Assembly: GCA_023212695.1 (NCBI GenBank)
Contig: JALCCG010000253.1
Coordinates: 1-30,839, forward strand
Length of the DNA: 30,839 nt
Direction: 5' to 3'
DNA from: Sporisorium sorghi
Taxonomy: Eukaryota > Basidiomycota > Ustilaginomycetes > Ustilaginales > Ustilaginaceae
The notes under the pieces are model-generated. The model was not told the DNA's origin. It worked only from the letters and a program-made list of their open reading frames with translations, and did no database searches. The position numbers and the translations under genes are program-made. Shown here piece after piece: positions 9,878 through 20,085 of this stretch (the first letter of the stretch is position 1; every line of letters begins with the position of its first letter).

Positions 9878-12538
9878 TCAAACCTCCTGCAAGATCTTTT
9901 TCGTGATCCGATCCTCCTCTCCTTCCCCAGTCTTCTTCACCTGCGCCTGCTCCTTGGCCCACACGTTGGGACCCTTGGCATCCATCTCTCGATACGTACA
10001 CCACGCGTACCACAGCGTCGTCCGCAACGACAACACGTCCTCCTTCCATGCCTTCTTGTAGTCTTTCAGCAGCTCTCTGAACTCGGCCGTCAGCTTGAAG
10101 CAGCGCTCGACGTTCTGAGGCGACACAAAGTCAACTGCCACCTTGACGCAGTCGGTCAGGTTACACACCTGGTGTGCACAGCCTGCCGGAATGAAGACTG
10201 CTTCGCCCGCCTTTTGGTAGATGCGCCAGCTCCTTACACCGTGTTTGCGATACAGCTTGACGCGCTGATCAGCTGTAATGAAGAAGCGCTGGATGTGGAT
10301 CGGATCGTCTTGAAAGTTGAGCTTGGCGTGCTCTTGCCTCAAAAAAGCTCGGAGCGTGTCGGCGTCTTCAGCCCGAAAGATATCCCAGGCAGCGACGCCC
10401 GGTTGATGTTCCTCTGCTACGTCGTCGCCCGTGGGAGGAGCAGCGTACAGCATAATGTTGACTGCATCGGCAATGTCCATGTGCAGCCGCGTCGTGCCGT
10501 GCCCTCCCACTCCCTCGCTGGAAGGCCAGGCGTTGTACATCTTTGGGCCCAGATCCGGCTGGATCACTCCCGCTGGATAGCAGCTGCCAAGGTTGAGGAT
10601 CCCTTCTCGCGTCGTGTACTCCGGCGCCGGGACTGCTCGATTGAAATCCTCGTAGAGCTCCGGGAACTCGTGCTTGAACTCGGCCGAGGGTGGCCAATCT
10701 TTGAGCTTCCAAGAGCCCTCGCCGAGCACCTCCTCCTTGGTCTCGCGGTCTTGCCCAAACGTTGAGAAGAATTCGCCAACAGACACGGGCTGCACCGTCG
10801 GCGGATCGGTGTCGGAACGAACGATGGAGCACGATACATGACCGTAGCGGGCGGCGAGCACCTCGGGGCCCCACGCATTCTTCATGGCAGGGGTGACGTC
10901 GCGGACGAGCAGCGGTTCGCCGTGTGCCCACTCTCGCCTGAAGTCGTCCGTGTCGAAGGAGGCTGCCTCGAAAGTACGCAAGGGCATGCTCCCGATGATG
11001 CGATCTGCCTCGAGACCCGCACGATGTCTGTGGATCTCTTTCCAATCGACTGGCGCAATATCGCTGCCCTCCTCCTCGACCTGCTCCTCCACCTTTTTCT
11101 TCGGACTGGCGGTGAGAGAGCCAACCGTGTTGGATGCCGACGTGGGACTTTGCTCGATATCGGCACTCGCCTTTGCTTTGTCGGCCGCCAGCATGGCTCG
11201 CATCGCGCCAATCTCTTGCTCGAGCAGTGTGACGTCGAACCTGGTCAAGGGCACGAAATCGTCTACATTGTGTGCGCGGACGCGATCGCACTGGACGATG
11301 CGCTTAGCCAGGATGGGATCCGAGTCGTCCGGCTGCTCGATGGCACCTTTGCAGTCAGGGCAGTACTCTCTGCCGCATCGTTTGCAGAACCAGCTTGCGG
11401 AAAAGATGCTGGTGGCGCAAAACTCGCACATTTGGCGACAGTTGGTCTCCCTCGGCCTGCGCAAGATGTCGGCGTGCTTGGCGTGTTGCAGCTCATCTTC
11501 GAGCACAGGCAGAAGCGACCTGGCCACGTTGGCTTGGGCCTCGGACAGTGCGCTGGCAGCGAGCGTTCTGTTGCAAGGAAGATGCATGATCTCATCGAGG
11601 TCGGGCGACGAGATAAAGGCCGGCCTGGCGGTGGTGGTGGCTTGGGCTGCGGGATGCAGCTCGTCGGTGCTGGGATCAACGAGGAAGACACGGAAACCAA
11701 CGAAACGACACGTATCACCCGTCTTTTTTGAGATGCATTGGACGCATTTCTGCCACTTGTTGTAGCGTTGCGTCTGGCACGTTTCGAACTGAAGCTCCCA
11801 GACGAGGCCCTGATCGTCTAGCAGGCGTCGGCGTTTCTTGAGGGTCTGTGCTGGGGACGCGCCGTTGGAAGAGGCCTTCGGCTTGCGCTTGGCTGCCGAG
11901 GATGGCGCGCGGTACGTGTCGCGCTCTTGGCGATCCGCCTTGGACTGAGATGAGGTGGATGAGCGCGACGATGTGGAAGGTTTGGATCTTTTCTGAAGGG
12001 GCGCTGTGAGCTCGTCGAGCGCAAAGTCCGAGTAGGAGCGCTGGATGTTGCTCTGTGCTGCTTGTGCTGCGCTTCTCTTGGACGTGCTGCGCAGCGGAGT
12101 CGAGGATGTGTCTGCCACGATGGCCGGAGCTGCTGGCTTTGAGGGTGAAGTCTGCGAGCCGACGATTTTGGATGCGCGCTTGGTTCTTTGCCTGGGCTGG
12201 TCGTCGGATTTTGCGGACCGCTTTACGAGATGGATGATGCTGTCTTCTTCGCTGGAGCTTGCGTCGGAGGACAACGAGTCGGAAGACGAATCTGGGATGA
12301 CTGGACGACGTCGAGAGGCGTATGTCTTGGAGGAGAGCTTGCGAGGAGGGGGTGAGGTGAGAGCGCTGCCGGATGCAGCTGAAGAAACATCGGTGGCTTC
12401 GGATCGCGGAGGGGACGAGGAAGACGATGATGCGGAAGAAGCGGAAGGAGAGTGACTTTTGGAACTGGTGACGCGCTTCATCTTGGCATCAGCAGCCTTG
12501 GCGGCTGAGCGCTGCGGAACGTAGTCCAGCTCCGACAT
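9878..12538 (-). CDS. KDM3/JMJD1-like JmjC histone demethylase
   Basis: Intronless, 886 residues. Residues 1-240 are Ser-rich and disordered with basic patches (KKRRR) suited to nuclear import. A Cys group follows at 254, 265, 268 and 276, then a second zinc-binding cluster at 367-396 (CEFC, CKRC, CPDC). The JmjC domain fills the C-terminal part: LHMDIADAVNIML supplies His686 and Asp688, and GCAHQVCNL supplies His789, so the three iron ligands are intact. The order of Cys-rich finger then JmjC, and the HMDIADAVN block, match the KDM3 (JMJD1/JHDM2) group, which demethylates mono- and dimethyl H3K9 using Fe(II) and 2-oxoglutarate. Substrate is inferred from family only. It shares a divergent promoter region with the 5-alpha-reductase-like gene. 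Confidence 0.88.
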   Translation of the reverse strand: MSELDYVPQRSAAKAADAKMKRVTSSKSHSPSASSASSSSSSPPRSEATDVSSAASGSALTSPPPRKLSSKTYASRRRPVIPDSSSDSLSSDASSSEEDSIIHLVKRSAKSDDQPRQRTKRASKIVGSQTSPSKPAAPAIVADTSSTPLRSTSKRSAAQAAQSNIQRSYSDFALDELTAPLQKRSKPSTSSRSSTSSQSKADRQERDTYRAPSSAAKRKPKASSNGASPAQTLKKRRRLLDDQGLVWELQFETCQTQRYNKWQKCVQCISKKTGDTCRFVGFRVFLVDPSTDELHPAAQATTTARPAFISSPDLDEIMHLPCNRTLAASALSEAQANVARSLLPVLEDELQHAKHADILRRPRETNCRQMCEFCATSIFSASWFCKRCGREYCPDCKGAIEQPDDSDPILAKRIVQCDRVRAHNVDDFVPLTRFDVTLLEQEIGAMRAMLAADKAKASADIEQSPTSASNTVGSLTASPKKKVEEQVEEEGSDIAPVDWKEIHRHRAGLEADRIIGSMPLRTFEAASFDTDDFRREWAHGEPLLVRDVTPAMKNAWGPEVLAARYGHVSCSIVRSDTDPPTVQPVSVGEFFSTFGQDRETKEEVLGEGSWKLKDWPPSAEFKHEFPELYEDFNRAVPAPEYTTREGILNLGSCYPAGVIQPDLGPKMYNAWPSSEGVGGHGTTRLHMDIADAVNIMLYAAPPTGDDVAEEHQPGVAAWDIFRAEDADTLRAFLRQEHAKLNFQDDPIHIQRFFITADQRVKLYRKHGVRSWRIYQKAGEAVFIPAGCAHQVCNLTDCVKVAVDFVSPQNVERCFKLTAEFRELLKDYKKAWKEDVLSLRTTLWYAWCTYREMDAKGPNVWAKEQAQVKKTGEGEEDRITKKILQEV

Positions 12539-12821
12539 CCATCCGATACTGAGGCGGTGCTTCGACTCAAGGGAATGACTTCAATGGTGTTGCAGGTACG
12601 AGGTGTAGTTTGGTGTGTTGCGGAGGTCGAGGTGGTGGAGGTGCGTAAAGCAGATGTTTGCGGAAAGGACTGCAAGATGAGAAAGGAGCGTAGTCGAGAA
12701 TGAAAGTGACGCTGCAGCGAAGGAGAGCGCGCAACGATCGCTGGTCGCGAGGACGGCTGGAGAAGAGAAGGAAAGAATGTCGCGAGCGATGAAAGCAAGC
12801 ACGGTCTTTATAGGAAAGACT

Positions 12822-12828
12822 GTGGTGG

Positions 12829-12874
<46 letters not shown>

Positions 12875-12878
12875 GGTT
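12822..12878. repeat. (GTG)n/(ATG)n trinucleotide microsatellite
   Basis: GTG units, then about ten ATG units, then GTG units again, upstream of the KDM3-like gene. The minus-strand reading gives an artefactual poly-His frame. Confidence 0.92.
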
Positions 12879-12921
12879 GACGAGCAAGATGGAAAGTGAA
12901 GTTGCTGCGCATTCGCACTTT

Positions 12922-12922
<1 letters not shown>

Positions 12923-12957
<35 letters not shown>
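12923..12957. repeat. A homopolymer, 35 bases
   Basis: An uninterrupted run of 35 A on the + strand within the divergent spacer. Length may be uncertain because of sequencing of homopolymers. Confidence 0.92.
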
Positions 12958-12959
<2 letters not shown>

Positions 12960-13586
12960 CGCGCGTGCGGGAGAGGAAAAGGCAAACTGCATTCAAGGGT
13001 CCAACAATCGGGTGGTGGGTGTGCGCTTTGGCCTGTTTTTTCTCTCTTTCCCTCCTTCCCGCTCTCTGGCGGCTCCGAAGCAGACCAGCGCAATTTCAGC
13101 CAACTTTCATTCGGCCCGGCTCATCCGCATGCAGTGTGTGTGACTCTTAGCAAGTGAACAATGGCGACGCCTTCGGATGGCTGTGTCGAGCGACATCCGC
13201 CACCAAGGATGCTGCGCTCCGAGATGAACAGTCACACGGAAAAAGGAGGGAAAGTGATGCCAAAAAATCCAGCCAAAAAAAAAAATCAGCCAAAAAAAGT
13301 CGAGCCACAAAAGACACAGGAAAATTGGTGCACAGACCGGTGAGTTTGGCTTGCGAAGTCAGCCCCGCAGGAACGCCGAGTAAGTTTGGGTGGGAAAGCA
13401 CTTGTGGCTCGAACGAAGGTCGGAGCAAACAGAGAGCAAGAGCAAGCGAGCAAGCAGACGTGCATGGTCTTGAGCTCTTCCTCCTCCTCTGACCACCATC
13501 ACCCTCAAACACAGCCGGTCTGTCAGCCTCGATCGATCGATCTCTCGGCGGCAACTTTCATTTGGTTCGGCACAACACCCGCGGTC

Positions 13587-14834
13587 ATGTCGCTGTCCAC
13601 TTGGATTAAGGACGTGCTCGGCGTCGGAACGCTTCCGAACCCTCCTTATGCTCCGGCGCAACTCTATTCGTTCGTGCTGGCCATCTTCAAGACCTGGCCA
13701 TTCGTCACGCCCTTCGTCGCGCTGGTCAATGCGCCGCACGGCCGATTCGTGTTCGACAGCCTGCTCAACGTCAACGGCAACCTGGGCTGGTTCTTGATGG
13801 AGATTCCCTCGCCCATGTTCTTGCTGCTCAGCGCGTTTTCCAAGCCGCTGTCAAGCTCGGTGGTCAAGGGTACGACGGGGTTGCTGCCGCCGTTGTCGTC
13901 GCTGTACTCTCCTTGGATCCGGCATTTCTTGTCGCTGCCGTCGCCGAACCAGGTGCTGGTGATCCTGTTTACGATCCACTATACGCATCGCGCGGTGCTG
14001 CAGCCGCTGCGCTCACCCCGGCGATCGCCGATGCACCTTTCGGTGCCGCTGTCGGCGGTCGCGTTCAATGTGATCAATGGATCGCTGATGGGAAGCTGGC
14101 TTGCGGGCAGATCTCCCTGGTCGGCACTGCCGCAGCCTGCGGTCGCTTCCGCCGCTCTGGCCGCTGTAGGCGCCAAAGTGGGCAGTGCGGCTTCGTTTGC
14201 TGCTGCATCGGATCTCACCCGGAAGCTTGTTTCCACGGGAATTGCCGATACTTTGGGTGTGTCGGCGCCCGGTCTCATCTCGACGGACGTGTGGAAGAGT
14301 CCGCTGTGGTATTTGGGTCTGGCAGGCTGGGCTGTCGGATTCGGCCTCAACGTCTGGCACGACGAGATTCTCATGGATATCCGCAGACCGGACAAGCAGG
14401 CCAAGCAGTCCGCCGAGGACACGACCAGCGTCGGCAAGGGCAGTTCGGCGCGCAAGTACTCGATCCCGCGCGGCGGCCTGTTCGAGTACATCTCGTTTCC
14501 CAACTACGTTTGCGAGTGTAAGTCTTGCAGTCGATAGCCGAGAAGCGCTGGACAAATGAAGCAAAGGCGTTGCTGACTCTGATCCTCTTTCTACGCAACA
14601 GGGTTCGAATGGTTCTCGTTTGCTTTCGCAGCGCTCTACTCGCTGCCCATCTTTACGCACCTCAGCGCCAAGGATGTCTTCGCCACAGCGTTGTCCACCC
14701 CGCCGTTCCTCTTCCCCTTTGTGCTCGTGTGCGTCATGGGTCCTCGCGCTGTCAACGGCCACACGTGGTACAAGAAAACGTTCGGCGACAAGTTCCCCCG
14801 CAACCGCAAGGCCATCCTGCCGTTCCTCCTGTAG
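13587..14834 (+). CDS. Steroid 5-alpha-reductase family membrane enzyme (DET2/SRD5A-like)
   Basis: Two exons, 13587-14517 and 14602-14834, giving 387 residues. The 84-nt intron has a GTAAGT donor, a GCTGACTC branch site and a CAACAG acceptor; splicing creates a Trp codon and joins NYVCE to WFEWFSFA. Family hallmarks: WFLMEIPSP (Glu72), IHYTHRAVLQPL (Tyr132), FNVINGSLMG, GLNVWHDEIL, IPRGGLFEYIS, and the C-terminal HTWYKKTFGDKFPRNRKAI block ending in PFLL. These match NADPH-dependent 3-oxo-5-alpha-steroid 4-dehydrogenases of the ER membrane. The fungal substrate is not known from sequence; a sterol or other enone lipid is possible. An Ala-rich insert of about 50 residues separates the NGSLMG and LNVWHDE helices. 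The ATG at 13587 was chosen over 13464 because the latter would add a Ser/His-rich stretch unlike the family. Confidence 0.9.
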
Positions 14835-14995
14835 CGTCTAGACCACTCGAACCGGGAATCAAACTCAGAAACTCTCGCAGATTCGCTTGATTTATACTGG
14901 AGATGATGGATGATTGCATGCCGTGGATGAAGTGTGATTGGAGTGGAATGCAGGTTCATGATGGTATACCAAGTATGCGAGATGCGCTTTGTCGA

Positions 14996-16265
14996 TCACT
15001 TGCGCATGCTGCTAGCGAAGCTAGGACCGCGACTGGCGAGTGCCGCTTTAGCAGGACTGTTGCCAACAGACGACGAGGTGACTGCGGTGCGATCTGCATC
15101 CGACTCGATGCGCACTCGCTTGTGTGGGCTGCTGGGCGCAGCAGAAGCAGCAGCTGTCTCGGACGCCTTGTCACCACCCGCTACATCAGCAGCAGCGACA
15201 TCATCGGCGCTCCTCTTCTTGCTCGGGCTGACCGACGCTCTCGACCCGGCGTTCGCCACCGCAGCAGCAGTCGTCCCGGAAGCCGCCGAGCTGCCGACGC
15301 GGCTCCAAAAGTCGGCATAGCTCGTCGCCCCACCCGCAGCAGCGCCCTGCACCGGCCGCGAGCCATTTGGAGAGCGTTTCTGCGACGCTGCTGCCGCTGC
15401 ATCACCCGCCTTGCTCGCCGACGAGTTCGCGCTCGTATTGGGCGGCGAGATGGGCGTCGACGACGTCGATCGTCCCCGCTTGCTCGTCAGATACGACGTG
15501 GCTCCCGGCGCGCTGCCCGCAGATGCAGGCGGCGTCGCCAGGCCATAGCCACCGAAAACGTCGCCGCCTTCCACGTCGATCTTCTTGACAGCGGCGGCGT
15601 CCTTGAACAGCCTCGAGCCCACGCCGAGCTGGGTTTGTGTCGCAGCGGCGACGCTGGGGGTTACGGGCGCCGCCTTGGAGCTGCCGTTGTTGTTGTTGTT
15701 GTTGTTGTTGTTGGGAGATGTCGAGGCGCTTTTTCGAGCAGCAACAGCGGCTGATGTCGAGTTGGCCGTGCTCGTTCCGGATTGGTTCTGGCGGTAGTAC
15801 AGATTTTCGACTTCCGAGAGCGATTGATTCGACTGTGTAGCACAAAAATCAGGTCAGCATCGACGACGTTCAACAATGACGTGTACAGCAAACAAAACTT
15901 ACCCAGCCATGCTCGACCTTGAAGTTGGCATACTGTAGACGAGTCATCAAATGCTTAGACAGCTGCGCAACGAGGGATCAAAACAGCCAAATCGTGTCAG
16001 TCTACCCTCCTTCGCGAATGTGGAAAGGGGTTAGTGTGGTGCTTACAGCAACGAGGCGCGTGCGCTGCGCTTGGGCCTGCTTCCTCGCCTTGCTCGGCGT
16101 GATCTGGACGTTGGACAATGTCGACGACTGCAGTGGCGCAACCAGATACGACTGCGACGAGCTGGATGCCGCCGCAGTGTTGGCTGATGCAGATGGCTGC
16201 GATGTCATGATGCTGGTAGAAGTGGTGCTGGCCGGTGTTGTCGTGCAGGTTTGTGTGAGACTCAT
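14996..16265 (-). CDS. Whi5/Nrm1-like cell-cycle transcription repressor (candidate)
   Basis: Three exons: 16265-16047, 15962-15903 and 15832-14996, 371 residues. Intron 1 (84 nt) has GTAAGC and CTGAC; intron 2 (70 nt) has GTAAGT and GCTGAC; both are phase 0. The only conserved-looking block is built by splicing: RTRLVA, then exon 2 LSKHLMTRLQYANFKVEHGW, then SNQSLSEVENLYYRQ. It resembles the short Whi5/Nrm1 motif (RLQxAxxKV) by which these proteins bind SBF/MBF transcription factors. The rest is Ser/Ala/Asn-rich and disordered with SP/TP sites (SSTPISPP, SPSKKRS, SSPHKR) fit for CDK phosphorylation, and basic patches for nuclear import. A run of eight Asn is coded by a microsatellite. A leader intron is possible (donor at 16482, acceptor at 16271). 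Gene structure is firm; function is an inference from one motif. Confidence 0.7.
15686..15714 (-). repeat. Microsatellite coding poly-Asn (AAC on minus strand)
   Basis: About eight to nine GTT units on the + strand, read as AAC (Asn) in exon 3 of the Whi5-like gene. Confidence 0.9.
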
Positions 16266-17198
16266 GGACGCTGGAAAAGGGCCCCTGTGCGTGTTGATGT
16301 CAAGTGTTGGCCTGCGTCCACGGATGCGCCAAGCTGTGGAGATGTCAAAGCCGGAGCGGAGGATCGAGTGAGCAAAAGGAGCAACAACAACAGAATCAAC
16401 ACCATGGTCCTGTTGCACGAAGCAACAACAGCAACATATTGTCTCCGCCACGAGCAGCTACTTGACGTTGAGTGAAACTTACCTGCCTGAAGCGAGAAGC
16501 TTCTGTCGTGCGATGGCGCTTACAGATCTTGCGAGCGTTGGAGACAGTTGCACAACCGCTTCGCCAAACCTTGCTGCTGCTGTTGACTGCGCGGTGGCGA
16601 GAAGCACCGAAGCGATGGCTGTCGAGGATGCTGGTGGTGGTGAGTGTAGGAGAAGGAGAAGGAAGAAGCGATGATGCTACAGTCAATGTGATTTGTGTGA
16701 GTGTAGTGCGAGGTGGAGAGAGAGAAAGAAACAAGAGCCAGTTTTCTGCAACGAGATGCACTCAAAACCTCGACAACTCACACACACACACACGAGCTCG
16801 ACTGCTTTCTTCGAGATCTGCAAGAGCAATTAACGGATCAGCAACGCAGCTTGAGCTTGCAGCAATACACACACACACTCTCTCTCTTACAAGCGCTTGG
16901 AGCTTCGACAGCAGCAGCAGCAGCAGCAGCAGCCAAAAGCACCGAAAAAACACCCGCGTGTGAGCCACTCTCCACGCGCCTCACGTGATGCAAAGCCGGT
17001 TTTTTTCGTGAGTGGAGGAAGAAAAGGAAAAAAAAAATAAAAAAAATAAATCAACTTTTGTTAGACTCGCCAACAGCTTGAACAGCTGCACGGACCGAGT
17101 CGAGTCGAGTCGAGTTGGAACAAGCTCGCTTCCTGACCATCATCCATCTCGACACAACCGCATCGAACGAACAAACAACGCTACAGGGCACGCAAAAG
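16266..17198. promoter_or_regulatory. Divergent promoter region, Whi5-like / TRS33
   Basis: About 930 bp between two divergent starts. It contains two CA-type microsatellites (16778-16793 and 16866-16886, the latter running into CT repeats), a CAG tract at 16909-16933, an A-rich stretch near 17020-17050, and four CGAGT units at 17096-17115 in the likely TRS33 leader. A putative leader intron of the minus-strand gene lies at 16271-16482. No additional gene seen. Confidence 0.55.
16866..16933. repeat. CA/CT microsatellite and CAG tract
   Basis: ACACAC followed by CTCTCT at 16866-16886, then about eight CAG units at 16909-16933, all within the divergent spacer and not in a supported coding frame. 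Confidence 0.88.
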
Positions 17199-18152
17199 AT
17201 GTCGAAACCATCGCTAGCTGGGCAGCCTGCAGCACCCGCCATCGAGCGTCTGTCGCTCGGCTCCTCGTCGAGCCCTTCCACATCACGGCCATCTCATTCT
17301 CTGCCGAGCTTGTCAAGTCCAGCCAACGCATCGGCCTCGACAAGCGGCGATGGAGCTCAGCATGGATCGTCAGCTCCCCTTATCACACCCGATGTGCTCG
17401 ACCTAGCTACACCGATACAGCAGCACGTCGACAGCCAAGCCTTGCACACGCTGGCGACCGAGATGGTCGCGACGCTCATCCACAGCTCATCGTTCGTAGC
17501 TCGCAAGCAAGCGTTTGCACGCCAAGAGCTGCAGCTAGCAGGCATTCATTTGCCCACAGTCAACAAGCCGCATGCTTCCTCCACAACGCCAGGTCCCGCC
17601 TCCTCCTCACCAGCCTCGGCGTCCTCGCCACACAGCCAAGTGGTGCGCTCCATCTCCGGCTCTGACGCGGACACGCTCAGCGAGGTCGAAACGCTACTAA
17701 CGGCGCGTCTCGAGGGTATTGGATATCACGTTGGCTACCACATGACCGAGCACCTCGCGCGCGATCGCGCCCGGTTCACCGACACGCTCGACGTGCTCAA
17801 GTTCATCTGCAAAGAGGTCTGGACCGCCGTGTGGGGCAAACAGGTCGACAATCTGCGCACGAATCACAGAGGGGTGTATGTGCTACATGACAACCAGTTC
17901 CAGCCGCTGCGCCATGTGTCGACCGCTCAGGGCGCCCAGGTGACGGCGAAGGAGGCGAGGGTGTTTCTGTCGTATCCCGTGGGTATTGTCAAGGGCGCGC
18001 TGGCGCAGTTGGATGTACCGAGCGCGGTGGTGGCAGAGACGAACCAAGCTCCGCAGTGCACTTTCCATGTCAAGACGCAAAGAGGCGGCGGCGCACCGGG
18101 TGCAGTGGCGGGAGGAGCGCCGACCGCTTCTACGCCGCCCACCGCAACATAG
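17199..18152 (+). CDS. TRS33: TRAPP complex subunit Trs33 (TRAPPC6 family)
   Basis: 317 residues from the ATG at 17199 (MSKPSLAGQ). An in-frame ATG at 17115 would add 28 residues that look like leader sequence. After a Ser/Pro/Ala-rich N-terminal arm, the Bet3-fold core begins with a helix near residues 64-95 and continues with GIGYHVGYHMTEHL, LDVLKFICKEVWTAVWGKQV, and LRTNHRGVYVLHDN. These are the signature strands and helices of Trs33/TRAPPC6. Trs33 is a small core subunit of the TRAPP tethering complexes that activate Rab GTPases at the ER-Golgi and Golgi. The Ser/Pro-rich loop between the first helix and the core is longer than in yeast. The C-terminal tail is Gly/Ala/Thr-rich. It converges with PDCD5 with 153 bp between stops. 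Confidence 0.92.
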   Translation: MSKPSLAGQPAAPAIERLSLGSSSSPSTSRPSHSLPSLSSPANASASTSGDGAQHGSSAPLITPDVLDLATPIQQHVDSQALHTLATEMVATLIHSSSFVARKQAFARQELQLAGIHLPTVNKPHASSTTPGPASSSPASASSPHSQVVRSISGSDADTLSEVETLLTARLEGIGYHVGYHMTEHLARDRARFTDTLDVLKFICKEVWTAVWGKQVDNLRTNHRGVYVLHDNQFQPLRHVSTAQGAQVTAKEARVFLSYPVGIVKGALAQLDVPSAVVAETNQAPQCTFHVKTQRGGGAPGAVAGGAPTASTPPTAT

Positions 18153-18305
18153 GGCAACGCATGCTGCCCAGCAACGAACGACCGCCCAGCAACTAAAGAT
18201 ATACCCAATCTGGCCCTTCCACTCTCTGCAATCCATCTATCAACCGCCCTCGCTTCGTGATGCTTCGTGATGTCACTGAGAGAGCCTTTGCATTGAGACT
18301 GCAAG

Positions 18306-18922
18306 CTACAAGTCGAAATCGCTATCGTCGTCGTCCTGGACCGTCTTCTTCCTCGTGAACTGCGGCGGAAGATACGAGACGTAACGGTCAGTATCGAAAA
18401 GGACGTCTAGCCGGCATTGCGGGGTGAAGCACTTACAGTGATCTTGCCGGCACCTGAGTCAGCCGAGTTTGCCTGGTCGACTTGGTCAAGCAGCCCGATA
18501 AGTTGGTCCTCGGTGATTCTGCCGCGGATCTGGCCGGACTGCGCCATGCGGATGAGCAGGTCGGTGATCTGTCGTGCCTTTTGCGGCTTGACCAGGCCGA
18601 TCCTCGAGACTTTGGCGGTGCAAAAGGTGAATCGTGTCAGCACTCGATTCCTACCCGGCGTGAGAATGGAGGGCAGCTGCAACTTACGACGTTCGCGCGC
18701 CTCGGCGTCGAGGATGCGGCTCAGCATCTGCCGCTTCATCTCCTCCTGCTGCGCCGCTTGGTCTTCCTGGTTTTTCGCGTTTGCTCCTCCGCCAGAGCCG
18801 CCTTGCGGCCCGCCGAATGCGGCAGAGGGGCCACTGGAGCTACTGCTGCTGCTGCCGCCGCCGCTGCCTCGAAGCTCGGCCATGCGAGCAGCGCGGATCG
18901 CTTGCAGTTCGTCGTCCTCCAT
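18306..18922 (-). CDS. PDCD5/TFAR19 family DNA-binding protein
   Basis: Three exons: 18922-18688, 18609-18437 and 18359-18306, 153 residues. Intron 1 (78 nt, GTAAGT, CTGAC, CCAAAG) is phase 1 and restores ARERL-SRIGLVKP; intron 2 (77 nt, GTAAGT, ACTGAC, CCGCAG) is phase 0 and joins AGKIT to FTRKKTV. The N-terminal helix (MEDDELQAIRAARMAEL), the core RIGLVKPQKARQITDLLI and the basic FTRKK followed by an acidic end (QDDDDSDFDL) are those of PDCD5. Human PDCD5 is 125 residues; the extra length is a Gly/Ser-rich insert after the first helix. The family is tied to apoptosis and to chaperonin CCT/tubulin folding in animals; the archaeal and yeast members bind nucleic acid. The exact fungal role is unsettled. 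Splice sites explain why no single long frame covers the gene. Confidence 0.93.
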
Positions 18923-20054
18923 CTTGCTATCTTGGAGAAGAGTGTGTAGAGTTGATGGTTGTGCGGGTCGCGTGGTCCAAGGAAAAGAAGCGCCTTTCCA
19001 AATTTGGCAGGCTGAGCGCGCGCTTTGTTCCGACTTCCGAGAAATTGTGCCGCAGCATGTGGCTCGACTTTTCATCACCAACTTGCTTTCGACGTCGATC
19101 GTGACCCAGTCAGACGTGATTGGGGCCATGGCACCTCATTCTCAGAATTGACTCACGAAAACCTTGAAAAAGCTCTAGCTTCCGTCAATTGAGCCAAAGT
19201 CAAATGATGCCTTGAACAGCACGGAACGGATCGATCGGACCGGCTCGAACATAGTCCTGACAGCGCACAGGGAGACGATTTCTTGTCGACATTCTCTACA
19301 TGGTCAACCACTCATGTTCAACGTCATCATGGTCGATATGGGGCAGAGAGACGAGCGAGAAGAGCCGCGATGGTTTGAAGAAGAGCTTGCACCTCCAGCA
19401 AAGCGATTTCTCTCTGCATGTGCCGGCCATTTCAGTTTGATTCTCAGCTGGCGTTTTGGTGCACGTCTGCAGCCCAATTCCGAGACAAATTTGTTGCACC
19501 AAAGAAGAAGCAACAGGGTGCAGCAAGTTAACAAATCGGTCCAATCGACAGCGAGCGACGAGTCTATCCATTCGATCCTTTCGTACACCCATCACTCTCA
19601 CATTTCAATAGAGGAGGACGTTCGGCATTCGGTACTTTCTTTACTGTAAATTTACTGTCAAGCCGAGCGGAAGCGAGTCGCAGCTGTTGGAGGACAGGCT
19701 AGCCAGCTGCAAGGGGGTGGGCTGTGCATGCTATTCGCAGCAGCGGATTCTGGGCTTGAGACCTTGCCGATAAGGCAACTCCATTCCGCCTTCCATCGTC
19801 AGAACGACGAGCAGATCCCGCCAGCGCTTCTCTTGAGATCTGTGCCTGATCTCGAAGAAAAGAAACAGGCCCAATCGACCCAAAACGAAGATTTAGGGGT
19901 TGCCCGACCTGGAGAAGGCGAGGCCAGATTTCATGCAAGTTTCCACGTCGGCCGTTGGCTAGACCCTCAGACCCTCTTCTTTTCTCGTAGCAGGTTGACC
20001 CGACAGTTATGCAGGTGATTAGCTCAAGACACATCAGCCTACTGTACGAAGGAC

Positions 20055-20085
20055 ACGCACGCACGCACGCACGCACGCACGCACG
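20055..20085. repeat. (GCAC)n tetranucleotide repeat
   Basis: About seven tandem GCAC units, non-coding, within the long spacer. Confidence 0.92.

Larger units (their letters stand above)
12539..13586. promoter_or_regulatory. Divergent promoter region, KDM3-like / 5-alpha-reductase-like
   Basis: About 1.05 kb between two divergent starts. It contains a trinucleotide microsatellite, a 35-base A run and shorter A runs near 13265-13290. No supported gene; the open frames there are products of the repeats. Rigid poly(dA:dT) tracts commonly sit in nucleosome-depleted promoters, so a bidirectional promoter is a fair inference. Confidence 0.55.

Noticed and set aside
2795..12538. MAF1 and FKBP12 as a functional TOR-related cluster
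   Set aside because: Both are linked to TOR signalling, but they are 4.3 kb apart with an unrelated gene between and separate promoters; neighbourhood in fungi is weak evidence.
12581..13093. His/Ile/Phe-repeat frames around 12822-12957
   Set aside because: Translations of the trinucleotide microsatellite and the A run; not genes.
19212..19649. 145-codon plus-strand frame in the long spacer
   Set aside because: No ATG at its start and no protein-like segment; kept only as part of the spacer description.
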